This document shows, piece by piece, positions 46,875-58,225 of a DNA stretch of 64,000 nucleotides. The position numbers were made by a program, and so were the translations under genes. The notes under the pieces were generated by a model. It worked only from the letters and a program-made list of their open reading frames with translations, was not told the origin of the DNA and ran no database searches. The DNA is from Hibiscus mutabilis (Eukaryota > Streptophyta > Magnoliopsida > Malvales > Malvaceae), in the NCBI GenBank assembly GCA_019671005.1, contig CM033741.1, forward strand, positions 7,998,001 to 8,062,000, given 5' to 3'. Position 1 is the first letter of the stretch. The number at the start of each line of letters is the position of its first letter.

Positions 46875-49235
46875 CTAAAGTAAACCATTCCTTTTTAACT
46901 CAGCATTCAGCTTCGATGCTTCACCCTCAGGCAAAGTTAGGGTCACCAAATAGCTTCCTTCGCCGTCATTTTCAATGGTGGATCCTTGCGGCGGCGGCGG
47001 CGGCGGCCCTGGAAGAACCAAAACCGCTCCTTCATCACCCACTCCTTGGATTGAATAATATGCAAACTTGGGTTTTTCTCCTTTCAACTCCATTTCATAA
47101 AAACCTGCATTTACTAAGTTCACAAATGTTAAATTTGATCCATATATGATATAATCCGTCAACCCTTTATCTTTCTCAACCGCTGCTTCAATTGTGTTCC
47201 TCTCGTCGCACCCTCGGTCTTGATCGTCGGCGATCAACGATGCTAACCTGTTCAAATCCGATTCGACGACCGAGAAATCTGCCTTGATCGACCTTATAAT
47301 TTGAGTGTTACCAAGAATACTGTTGTTGTTATGGTTTGGATCTTTCCTACAAACCGTCACAACTTGTGGCTCGAACCCTTCCCTGACTTTGGCAATGGAT
47401 CGCCAAATCACGGCACAAATCGAGTCGAAAGCCGACACCGGTTTACGTTTAGTGCCGTGATCTTCATCATATAAGTTTGATACATGTTGTGGGGTTACGT
47501 TGAAAGAAAAGGTTTCCATTTTGCAGTTGTTGGCAATGACCCAAAGGTCTCCGACATGGTTCACTTGTTTTGCGGAGAGTGGTTCATTAGGTGGTTCAAG
47601 CTTAGGAACCGCGGTCAGGGACCTCGGTGCGACGGTCGCGGAGCCATTGGCCTTGAGCGTAGCCATATATTGGCCCCAATCGTTGATGAAATTAGAGACT
47701 GAAAATGCATCTCCCAGGAGATGAGCCCAACTTATCCCCAGAGAAATTCCTCCACATTTGAACAAAGTGACCTGTTTAAAAACCATGTATACATGCAAAT
47801 ATAGCACAAATACATTCAATTAAACACGAATAGATATATTTATATGTAAATATGAATTTTTAAAATCATAAATACACTTTTCAAAATTTTAAAACATAAA
47901 TAAATATAAAAGTTTTTTTTGACGAAGATGAAAAATATTTAAACTATTAATTATGCCAGATTTTATTTTATTTTTGAATTAAGTATAACGGTTTTACATT
48001 TTAAAGACAAATATCAAGATTCAAACCTACACAAGAGAAAAATTATACTATGAGCATGACTTACCATATCAGTCATAGTCTTAACCAATAAAAGTTATCA
48101 AATTCACTATTTTTCATGTCATTAACTCACTTATATAATAATTTAGAAAAAAAACTATTTTCCAAATGACTAGTAAAAAATTAATGAAGATTCACTCGTT
48201 GAAAAAATGATATGAGAAAAAAAATGGTGAAATGAGTAGTTTTTATTAGTTGAGATCATTGATGATGTGATAAGTCAGACCTATAATATAATTTTTCTAC
48301 AAGAGATAAAATAATATAAAGGTCCTTATCACTCGACTAATTAACAAATGTGTATGTCAAATTTAATTTTTAAATGGACAGAAAACATTATTTTAAAAAA
48401 TAAAATTCGTGTACGTAGCAAACTATACGACTTGTACTGCTTAGAACTAGGGGTGTTCGGTAGGTTTAATTTATCATGAGTTGGAGTCTTTTTTAGATTC
48501 GAGTTTTTTTGGATTCAATTTTCAAAAGGTAATATTGTTTCAGATTCGAAATCATTTTTTTAGACTTATATCAAATATCATATTGTTTCAGATTCGGGAC
48601 ACAAGGTTGACCATGTAATGTTCGATTGTGCGAGTGTACAAGTTTATAGACACTATTCGATGGTGAAACGTATAAGAGATTAATGGGCCCTGACTCTAAA
48701 AGTGATATCAGACCAATCTTCATGGTCATTAAAAGAGAGAAGATTATAGTACCTGCAAGTAAACTAAAGGAGAGAATGATAACTCAGGGCCGATGGCTCG
48801 ATGATAAACAAGCGAATTCCACCTAGACTCCTCCTCCATTTCACCCCACTCCTCCACCGTTTTATCGCAAACACATTCCACGAACCTTATGCCGCAGTCG
48901 TTACACTTTATGTACGGCCGACCCGACGGCTCGGATCTCCTGATCCGCCCACAGGTCATGAAGTAATCATTGCACCAGCAAAATATGGCTTCTTTCATGG
49001 CCGTGACGGTCAACCCCTCCGCTGCATGGCTGGTGAACAAGTACACGGCTTTGAGGTAGTGGAGTTTCATGGCTAAGTCGAGGCCGGTCAGGTCATGGAC
49101 CACGTCGGAACCGGTGACACGACCTGGCCCGACAGACGAGAGCTTGAGGTTGTAGATGAGATCGTGGTCTTGTTGGGGGAAAAGCATGGTTTTGTGTTCG
49201 AAAAATGGGAGATGGTTCGGTCGAAAATGGGTCAT
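46875..49235 (-). CDS. CER26-like: CER2/CER26-like BAHD-fold protein (wax chain elongation)
   Basis: Minus-strand exons 49235-48753 and 47771-46875, separated by a 981-bp GT-AG intron in phase 0, give 459 aa. CER2-type proteins are built like BAHD acyltransferases but act with the condensing enzyme CER6 in the ER to extend fatty acyl chains past C28 for cuticular wax. Seen here: LIYNLKLSSVGPGRVTG near the start, DLAMKLHYLKAVYLF, GRPYIKCNDCGIRFVEC, LSFSPLVYLQ at the intron, then GGISLGISWAHLLGDAFS. The HxxxD site is present but followed by A, not the G usual in catalytic BAHD enzymes; the BAHD DFGWG box is replaced by sequence around EMELKGEKPKF. Family members are near 420-435 aa. The first ATG after an in-frame stop is 49235, but ATG 49187 (443 aa) fits the family N-terminus better. 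Six prolines in a row near the C-terminus come from a CCG tract. Confidence 0.93.
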
Positions 49236-49237
49236 TC

Positions 49238-49252
49238 GGGGGGGGGGGGGGG
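49238..49252. repeat. 15-bp G homopolymer at the CER2-like start
   Basis: Fifteen G on the plus strand (C on the gene strand) end 2 bp upstream of the first ATG at 49235. Such runs slip in replication and sequencing; length errors would change the apparent upstream frame but not the coding region. Confidence 0.95.
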
Positions 49253-49929
49253 TATAACTCGGTTCCTAAATCAGGGCAGGTGGGGTGAGTTAATGGTAAA
49301 CATTAAAGTGGGTCTTCTTCATTGGCTGAAAACAGTTGGCCATTTCGGCCTTGCATTAAATCTTCACCGGTTTGAAATGGATGGGAGGGAAAGCCCCTTC
49401 ACGGTGCAGTCAAATTAGGAAACAAAAATGATCCGGGCATATCTCTGACGTGTCTAATTGAGTGATAAAAAAATCAGTATCTATTTTTGATACGAATAAA
49501 AATAAATAATTGAAAATTTAATATATTTAAAAGTTTAACCTAACTTGACTCTAAATAAAAATTTCTGATAACAATCGATAAGATATTATTTATTTTTTAA
49601 TGTTTTATCATTTAATTTTTATTAATATATATTATGTAATGTATAAAAGAATACAATATATGAAATTGAAAAATGAGTTCGACTAAGTTGGGATGTTGAA
49701 TGTTAAAGTCAAGGCTCAAGCCATATTTAATGTTGTTGTTTTCAACATCTATTCTCTTGGAATGTTTAAGCTAAGGCTGTGGCCATTTTTAAGGCTATTC
49801 TATCCATTATTTTTATTATTCAAAATAGCTATCTTATTCAATCTAAATTTGTTGTTGCTTATAAGGTTTTAGCTGTGTGACTGTGTCCGAAAAGTTGAGT
49901 GATTTAAATCATATTTTATTTATATTTAT
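49253..49929. other. Upstream region of the CER2-like gene
   Basis: It holds the likely promoter. No clear TATA box was assigned. CACGTG is absent. The part beyond 49440 is AT-rich without features. Confidence 0.4.
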
Positions 49930-50215
49930 GGAGAAAATATTTTATGCATTGACGGTAAAACCTTTTATTTTCACAAGCGTCTTAGTTTTTGGGTTTATAA
50001 ATATAATTTAGGGTTTAGGTTTATATATTTAGAATTTAGGGTTTAGATGGTAAGGTTTAGTTTTTAGGGTAATATGTTAGGGATTTACGTTCTAACCCAT
50101 AAACTTTAAATTCTAACCACAATTCCTAAATTCTAAACTCATAAATTAAAACCCTAAAACTAGGGTGTTTGTGGAAACAAAAAGTTTTCACCACTAGTGC
50201 ATGACATAATTACTC
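49930..50215. mobile_element. Mutator-type MITE with telomere-like core, copy 5
   Basis: Left end GGAGAAAATATTTTATGCATTG; right end complement of GAGTAATTATGTCATGCAC. The arms share TTTTCACAAGCGTCTTAG / CTAGGGTGTTTGTGG and TTTAGGG/CCCTAAA units. The flanks are too AT-rich to decide a duplication. Confidence 0.8.
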
Positions 50216-50224
50216 ACGTATATA

Positions 50225-51633
50225 TTTAAAAAACATATACCTGATATATTTGTATATATCAAATTTATTAAATTTAGGTTTGAAGTTTAGGGTTAAAGTT
50301 TGGAGAATTTGGAGCCGGGTGTATTTTTTAGGGTTTAAGATTCAAGATTTATAATTTAAAGTTAGGACTTAAAATTTAATTTTTAGTATTGAGCTTAAAA
50401 AATACCGAAAATAGGCAGGAGATTTTTGTTATCGTTTAATTATACTTTTAGTTTTATTGATTTGTGAATTAAAAGAAGTTACGTAATCAATATATTTTGT
50501 GGTTATTTAATTAAAGGATTTTCATTAAATGTTGTATTAAAATTTGCAACCATGATTTAATTTTTTGCTGATTCATGATACAAATAAATAAATGAATGAA
50601 AATACGTGACAATCATACTCGTTTGATGTAGGGATTAATTCAAGATTCAATAAATGCATATGAAAAAAAATGTTATATAGTTTTGGTTGGAAGGGTCGGG
50701 TAACTTGTGGACTGTAGAGGCAAGATAGAGGTGTCTCCCTATCACTAGGGCCAAGCACCAATAAAAATGCAAAGAATTTATTATTAGGTTTGTTGATCGA
50801 ATTGGACCACCATTTTTATATAGTTTAGATTGTTTTTTACTCGATTCATGTACCAAATATGAGTTCATTAATATGATGTTGTGAATAAAATAAATTGAGT
50901 TGAATTAAGAGAGTTGTCATTATAATAAATTTATGTAGTATTTAATCTGGATTAATCGATAGATGAGTCAGATACATAAATTTTTTTAATTTTAATATTA
51001 ATATTTTTATAGTATTTTAATTAACAAAAAGTACAAAATAGTTTATCCAAGGTTTAATTAGTGGTGAAATTATAAAAATTGTTTTGGGGTAGATTAATAT
51101 TATATTTTTTAAAATATTAAAATATAATTTTATTATTGTTTGAACTTATAATTATATAGTTAGTAATGAAACCAATGAGTGGTTCTAATGGAGAAATGAA
51201 TGATATTTATCTGAGAAGATCATAGTTCAAATCGCTTTATTATTACAAAGTCGATATAAAGATTTGAACCTATACAAGATAAAATAATTATATAGTTTAT
51301 CCAAACTCGTTTTTAACGTAATAAGAAAATCCGAAATCACTTTAAATGATGTCCGCTTTCTCTGTCTTTTTTTATTGAGGATTCATAAAATTATTAATGT
51401 TTTTTTATAGTATGTTTTTACAGATATTCATAAATTTCCAGATTAACGGAAAGCTTCAAATGCGGGAAACCTTAACGCAAAAGGAATGATTCCAATTTCT
51501 AAACATAAGATTAGTTAGGGAAAGCAGTGTCGTGTAGGCATTTGGAAATCCCTAAAACGGTCAATGTTCCCACCCATTCAATGCCTCCTTAATAGTTGGT
51601 CAGTCCTTCATATTTCTCCACTCGGGAAGATAC
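50225..51633. other. AT-rich intergenic sequence
   Basis: TTTAGG-rich words continue at 50265-50400, perhaps a further worn copy of the same MITE. A SINE-like phrase (GAGTGGTTCTAATGGAGAAATG ... split; ATAGTTCAAATCGC) lies at 51168-51240. No gene. Confidence 0.4.
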
Positions 51634-51924
51634 CTTAGGGCGCGGTTAAAATATGGTCTGACATAATTTTTTATTATTGTGGTAATAATTTATGTGGAAT
51701 TGAGTAATAATTTAGGTGAAATCAAAATTTTTATTAATTGGGTAAGAGTTTGTATAAGTACACAAATTTTTATCAACTGGGTAGGAATTTGTATAGATTT
51801 TGTCTTAGGTAAGAATTTGTGTAACTACACAAATTCTTATATTATAATCTAAATTCTTACCATTTGAGTAAACCAACTGAGTAAGAATTTACGTAATGCT
51901 GCCTAGTTTTAACTGCACCCTAAG
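51634..51924. mobile_element. MITE with CTTAGGGYGCRGTTAAAA ends
   Basis: Left CTTAGGGCGCGGTTAAAA and right TTTTAACTGCACCCTAAG are inverted over 18 bp with 2-3 mismatches. Inside, short direct units (AAGAATTTGTGTAACTAC, TAAGAGTTTGTATAAGTAC) repeat. Superfamily undetermined; no secure duplication. Confidence 0.78.
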
Positions 51925-53022
51925 AGTGCCTCACGACAGAACTTCCCCCTCAACTCGAGGTGTTCACTGTTCACTAGGAACGAACGCATGATTTTATGTT
52001 AGGGGAGGCGAACCTATAAAATTTTAAGGGAATGAGGACTATAAAATTTTAGGGGGGCGAAAATAGATTTTCAATAGAAAATACATAGAAAATTTTTAAA
52101 AATTTTCCAAATCATATATAAATTTCAAAATTTTAAGGGGGCCGACTGCCCCCTCCAGGCCCCCCTCTGTGTCCATCCCTGTTGTTCACCACGGAATCAA
52201 ATACGCCTCAAACTTTCTTTCTTCAAAATTTTTAGGCTTAAAGGTATATAAGCCTCAAACTTTAAAAAAATTAAGTCATTGATTTTTTTTATCCAATTAA
52301 ATTCTTATACTCTAAAATTTTACCATCATATTTTAAAAAAATATTTCATTTAAAAAATTCTTTAAACGTTCTAAAAATTCTAGAAAAAACTTATAAAAAT
52401 TATAAAAAATAATTTTTAAATAACTCTATAAGTGTCACATGATAGAACTGTAGTGTGTAACGTGACATTAATATCTTTAGAAAAATCCAACAAAATTTAT
52501 GGTTTAAATTAGTCAAAAGGCTCAATTGATTCAATTTATTGATTCAAGAGCTTAATCAGGTGCCAAAAAAAATTAGGGCTTAATTGATTTTTTTCAAAAG
52601 TTCAAGGGTTCAAGCACTCTTAAGCATTTTTATTTAGTTTACTCGAGTTCATTTAATCGTTAATTAATAATAAAAACATTTAAGAAATTGTATTAATAAA
52701 TTTATATTTCTAAACTTATTTTTAAAAAAAAATATTTCTATTTTTTATAAATAAAAATATTGCTATTAAAATTAATTGAATGTAAGTTCGAGTAAATAAT
52801 TCATAAGAAGGGAAGATGATTTGTTTTGGCTATCACAACAGGTTTACTCCCACGTAGATACATATATGAGTTAATCTAGACTAAAAGAACATTGCATTGG
52901 ACCCAAACTGAATTAATCTTTTTTTTAAGGAAAACTGAATTAATCTTAAACATGTTTAAAAAGATTAAATTCTAAGTAATATGTTTGACATGCTTTTTTA
53001 TATATATCAAGAATCAACATGT
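51925..53022. other. AT-rich sequence with old repeats
   Basis: The stretch 51990-52190 is a worn repeat with AAAATTTTAGGGGGG and CCCCCTCCAGGCCCCCC words. The stretch 52230-52625 is a foldback related to 33488-33960. No gene. Confidence 0.4.
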
Positions 53023-53027
53023 CTCAA

Positions 53028-54102
53028 TGTTAAGATATTTGATTTTAATATAACTTAAATGAAAAATATTTTTAGAGTTACACAAATTTGTAAAAATATT
53101 TCAAAAGTCTATAAACTTGAAAAATAGGTTTGAAAGGTTTTCAAATGGTTTTTGACTTGTTTAAATGTTTTTAAAATAGCCAAAAATTCAAAAACATGCT
53201 CTAAGTATCGTTACATATTGGCCCGTACCAATACCCAGAAAAGCTCGTACCTGTACAACTAAGCTGTGTACTGATACACCCATTTGTCCCAAACGGTTAG
53301 ATTTTTCCAATAGCCAAAATGAGTCGATACGGCTTAGACTGTACCGATACGGAAGTGTCTATACCGATACACTTGTATCGTGTACTAATACCCAGTGTAA
53401 AAATTGCACAACAACTCTTTCTTCTTTGAGGCAGGTACCGATGTACTAATACCCAGTGTAAAAATTGCACAACAACTCTTTCTTCTTTGAGGCAGGTACC
53501 GATACGCTGACTTGTGTACTGATATGTCTTGCATCAAAAGTGCATAAGGTTGGAAATAAAGTCTCCAACGGCTCCAAACCAACCCCAAAGGCTAGTAACG
53601 GCCAGAAACTCATTAGAGGGTTTAAAAGACCACTTCAAGTAGCCATGGAACTATAAGAAACCAACTATCAACATTCAATGATTGAGAAAGTGTTTTAGAG
53701 CTTTAATTGTCAATTTTCTTTGTAGAACACATTTGTGAGCTTAATTGTTATATTTGCTCAAGTGTTAGGTTTTGAGTGAGTGCTTAAATTACAAACACAT
53801 TTGCCTAGAGAGATTTTTCTTGTTTGCCAATTTTTTTCTATTATAAGAGAGTGTTGATCAAGATTTTGAGGTATAAGTCTTGGTGTGTAAGGATTATCTC
53901 CTTGATCCCGAAAAAAGGAAAGACAAATTAGTGAATTTGTGAAAAATCCTTAGTGTGGATAGCTAAGGTAGTAGAGGTAGACTTGATTAGAAGTCGAACC
54001 ACTATAAATCACCGTGTCACATTTTTTATTGCTTAGCTCACAAAAGCAAAAACTCAATTCACCCCCTCTTGGCACTTTCGGCTGATCATTCGAGCCTCAA
54101 TA
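53028..54102 (+). repeat. 5' LTR of the empty element (1075 bp)
   Basis: It starts TGTTAAGATATTTG and ends GCCTCAATA (CAACA mutated). GTACCGATAC-type words occur at least eight times (53220-53520). A 61-bp tandem duplication at 53381-53502 explains most of the length excess over the 3' LTR. Confidence 0.9.
53381..53502. repeat. 61-bp tandem duplication in the 5' LTR
   Basis: TGTACTAATACCCAGTGTAA...GGCAGGTACCGA occurs twice. The 3' LTR has the unit once, so it arose after insertion. Confidence 0.93.
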
Positions 54103-54104
54103 AT

Positions 54105-54116
54105 TGGTATTAGAGC
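54105..54116 (+). other. Primer-binding site of the empty LTR element
   Basis: TGGTATTAGAGC, one change from the initiator tRNA-Met site, 2 nt after the LTR. Confidence 0.85.
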
Positions 54117-54602
54117 TTTGTGTGCCTATTGATAAATCTTGATAAATGACATGTTTGATTGAATTTCTTGTATTTATTTGATTTATTTATTTAAAATTCA
54201 ATTTATTTCTCCTAAATTGTTGGACTAACAATTTTGTTGATGCTTGGTTAAGGAGGATCAATTTTTTTTAAAATTATTTTATGTAAAACTTCTTTTTTGT
54301 TTCTTTTCTCCATTGTTTTTTTACACCAACAATTGGTATTTTCTATCAATTGGTACTAAATTTCCAACGATTGGTATCAACTTTTCAATAATTGGTGTTT
54401 TAAACTTAAATGTGATTTCAAATTTAGTTTTGAAATTATTTTTGATATAACAAAAAGGGGAAGATATATGTTTGAAATATTAAATTTCAAAAAGGAAAAT
54501 GGAGAGCTTTAAATATTTTCTAAAAATATTTTCTTTTTCTAAAATTATTTTTCTAATGGGGAGAAATTTCAAAAATAGTTTTTCAAGTTGTTTCGTTATA
54601 TT

Positions 54603-54615
54603 AAAAAGGGGAGAT
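54603..54615 (+). other. Polypurine tract of the empty LTR element
   Basis: AAAAAGGGGAGAT directly before the TGTTGAG of the 3' LTR; it primes plus-strand synthesis. Confidence 0.85.
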
Positions 54616-55619
54616 TGTTGAGATATTTGATTTTGATATAACTTAAATGAAAAATGTTTTTGACTTAAACAAATTTGCAAAAATATTTCAAAAGTTCATA
54701 AACTTGAAAAATATGTTTGAACGGTTTTCAAAGGGTTTTTGACTTGTTTAAATGTTTTCAAAATAACCCAAAAGTCAAAAACATGCTCTAAGTATTGTTT
54801 CATATTGGCCTGTACCGATACCCATAAGAGCCCGTACCGGTACAACTAAGCTGTGTACCGATACACCCCTTTGTCCCAAACGGTCAGATTTTCCAGTAGC
54901 CAAAATGAGTATCAATACGACTTAGACCGTACCGATATGAAAGTTCTGTACCGATACACTTGTACGTGTACCGATACCAGTGTAAAAATTGCCTAATGGC
55001 TCTTTCTTCTTTGAGGCATGTATTGATATGCTAACCCGTGTACCAATACGCCCTACATTAGAAGTGCATTTAAGGCTGGAAATAAAGTTTCCGAGGGCTC
55101 CAAACCAACCCCAACGACTAGTAATGACTACAAACTCATTAAAGGGTTTAAAAGGCCTCTTCAAGCAGCCACAGAACTATAAGAAACCAACTACCAACAT
55201 TCAATGATTAAGAAAGTGTTTTAGAGCTTTAATTGTCAATTTCTTTGTAAAACACACTTGTGAGCTTAATTGTTATATTTGCTAAGTGTTAGGTTTTGAA
55301 TGTGTGTTTAAATTGCAAACACATTTGCCTAGAAAGGTTTTCCTTGTTTGCCAATTTTTTTTCTCTTATAAGAGAGTGTTTATCAAGAATTTGAGGTATA
55401 AGTGTTATCTCCTTGACCCCCCCAAAGGAAAACAAATTAGTGAATTTGTGGAAAATCCTTAGTGTGGATAGCTACGGTAGTGGAGGTAGACTTGGTTTAG
55501 AAGTCGAACCACTATAAATCATCGTGCCACATTTTCTATTGCTTAGCTTTTCATCCACCAAAGCAAAAATCCAATTCACCCCCTCTTGGCACTTTCGGTT
55601 GATCGTTTGAGCCTCAACA
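54616..55619 (+). repeat. 3' LTR of the empty element (1004 bp)
   Basis: Collinear with 53028-54102, starts TGTTGAG and ends CCTCAACA. A chance frame of about 80 codons on the minus strand here is not a gene. Confidence 0.9.
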
Positions 55620-55921
55620 CTCAACAAAGTCATCTCAGACATTTTCAAGGTCATGAGGAAAACTTAAGGATGAGCCCCTCTAAAACGAAAGCATATTCCA
55701 TTACTTTAAACAATCAATTTAACATTTCATTAAAATAATTATTTTCATTGTTTTATTTAGAGAACACCTTAAATACAACTAAACAATAAGAAATAACCAC
55801 AACTTACAAGATTGTCACTTCAAAAATTATTGAAGGTGGGATCCGTGAGCTGGAGCTCACGTTGTTCCCTTATCTAAGTCGACCATGTGTCTCAAGATAT
55901 TAAGCAAAAGGTTCATATGTT

Positions 55922-56165
55922 GAGTATGTAACTCATACATGACTATTACTACATTTTATAGATATGAAATCATAACTTAATTAACGAGAAAATGATATCC
56001 TTTCAATGTCATTGTATAGTTTATGAAAGTAGAACATGATCATGAGTATGTAACTCATACATGACTATCACTACATTTTATAGATATGAAATAACAACTT
56101 AATTAACGAGAAAATGATATCCTTTCAATGACATTGTATAGTTTATGAAAGTAGAACATGATCAC
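55922..56165. repeat. 122-bp tandem duplication
   Basis: GAGTATGTAACTCATACATG...GTAGAACATGATCA occurs twice, with few mismatches (TATTACT/TATCACT, AATGTCATT/AATGACATT). Confidence 0.95.
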
Positions 56166-57582
56166 GAGTCATTCGTCAACATGGGCAGTTCATGATTTAA
56201 GGGGTATTGTGCAATTTATTAAAATTAGGCTCTTAATTTATAATATGAAAGAGGTATAAGATTTGTTCTTGCATGTTTTGATGTAAAATCATCTACAACA
56301 TTTTTAATATCAACTTCTTCTATAAGACCACTCTTTTATTTTTTAGAATTTGTTATATATATATTATAATATTTTTTTCAATATATATAGATATATTAGG
56401 GAACTCATTTGGGGGCCTATTTTTTGGGAGCCATGTGCTGTTGTACTTATTGCACATGTCCAGAATCACAATTGTTCGTCAAGAATGAATGATTAAATTA
56501 TTATTTTATATAATAATCAAGTTTATCGTAGGATATAAAGTAGAAATTGAGAAAAAAATAATCAGATTATATAAACAGATAAAATCCAAAGGATTATCAA
56601 TTTTTTATGAGGGTAATATATTCAAGACAAGATTTTAAACAAAACGTCAAGTTAAATTTTCAATTATATTATACGTGCGGAGTTCAATTATCATACTTTA
56701 GCGAATGATTTTTTAACTTAAATAATGAAGATATAATTAATAAACAAAAAGTCATAATTTTACAATTACATTATTTTTAGAGAGACTAAAATTGAATTAT
56801 AAATTTTAAAGAGTTCGAAGGAATTAAATTTTGAAGTCAAAGTGAAATTTCATCATTATTTCAATTCACAACTTTACAATAAAAGAACTTAAACTACAAT
56901 TTTTCATTTTTGGACCTAAACCCCTGCATGCCCCCTCTAGCTACGATTCTGCAAGTGTCATATATAAGCATTTGTATAATGTACGAAAATCTTTTCTTTC
57001 AAAAGTAATAGAATTTATTAAAGATAATTATATTTTAAAATTAATTAAACTCAAAGTAAATATATTTTCAGAAAATTATTTATTTTAAATTATAATTATT
57101 AGTAAAAATAAAATGACTTATAATTTTATAAATCTAAACCTTTTATTTTATACTATATATATTTTTATTTTTAACTAAGTTGATGTCGATGAGTAGGATG
57201 AGTTAGAACGAACCTAGAATGGGCGACGTACACCGCTATACATTACTAATGTTACACACCGTTACACGCAAGGACGGAACCCAAGAAAATTTTCTTTTTA
57301 CCTTTGTCCTCTTATATAATTTTTTTTAAAAATTAATTTATTTTTGAATTTGCCCCATACTTTTAAACATTGATGCTTTGCCCCCAACCCCAAATCCTAA
57401 CTCCGTCCCTGTCTACACGACAATAATATTTTTAATGATTTTTAGATAAATATAAAAATTTTCAGATATTTAATACCTAATTAACCATATTTTAAAATAA
57501 AATTAAAATTTAACTCGTATAACCAATCCTCATCTTCTTCCTTTACCTCCCTCTCACCATCTCCTTCACCCATCTCGGCGTC
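56166..57582. other. AT-rich intergenic sequence
   Basis: No gene. At 57265-57412 a worn element has AAGGACGGAACCC and CTCCGTCCCTG ends. CCCCTGCATGCCCCCTCTAGC (read in two parts at 56921-56941) resembles the 52140-52190 repeat. Confidence 0.4.
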
Positions 57583-57590
57583 GACATAAA

Positions 57591-58217
57591 TAGGGTGTTC
57601 AAAATTTCAGTTAACCGAATTAATCGATCGAACCGAATTTTTTTTCAGTTAATCGGTCGGTTAATTTTAGGTTCGGTCGTTTAACGGTTAATAATTTTTT
57701 CAAACTTCGGTTATCGATTAATTCGGTTCGAAATCGGTTAATTAACCGAATTACCCGAAATTTTATATTATATATATTTATTTTTAGTCACTAAAATTTT
57801 AAAAATTATAAAATGGTCATTAAACTTTATCAAATTAGCACAAAATGATCATTAAATTTATTAAATTATTAAAAAATAATCATTAAAATTTTCAATATTT
57901 ATCAATAATTTGTAGTGTGCAATAAATAAATGATAATTTTGTAATAATTCGATAAGTTTAATGGTTGTTTTATAACTTTTGAAAGTCCAATGGCTAAAAA
58001 GATTATTTTAACATAGTTTAGTGACCATTAGTGTAATTTATCTAAAATTTTATAACAAATTCCGGTTAACCGAATTAACTGAACTTTTTTCGGTTCGGTT
58101 AAAAATTTTTGAAAAAAATTCGGTTCGGTTAACGGTTAATAAAAAAAAATTTCGATTAATGAAATTTTGAATGTTCAATTCGGTCGGTTAACCGAACCGA
58201 CCGTTTGAACACCCCTA
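57591..58217. mobile_element. hAT-type MITE, GGTTAACCGAA words
   Basis: Ends TAGGGTGTTCAAA and TTTGAACACCCCTA, with flanks GACATAAA / CCCATAAA (6 of 8). Outer arms repeat CGGTTAACCGAATT and TTCGGTTCGG. The inner 57770-58045 is a second foldback (TTTTAGTCACTAAAATTTT against TTTAGTGACCATTAG), probably a nested element. Confidence 0.83.
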
Positions 58218-58225
58218 CCCATAAA

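Larger units (their letters stand above)
53028..55619 (+). mobile_element. Complete LTR element with empty interior and exact 5-bp duplication
   Basis: LTRs 53028-54102 and 54616-55619 flank only 513 bp. CTCAA lies on both sides (53023-53027 and 55620-55624). The interior has a PBS right after the left LTR and a purine tract right before the right LTR, and nothing else that could code: it is T-rich with AATTGGTATTTTCTATC-like repeats. It is thus a non-autonomous (TRIM-like, but long-LTR) element mobilised by another element's proteins. The inferred LTR ends are TGTTGAG...CTCAACA, like the copia LTR at 58984-59876 (TGTTGG...CTCAACA), which hints at, but does not prove, the helper class. Confidence 0.92.

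Noticed and set aside
48448..48610. Another TAGGGGTGTTC MITE in the CER2-like intron
   Set aside because: The left end is good, but no inverted right end or 8-bp duplication could be found.
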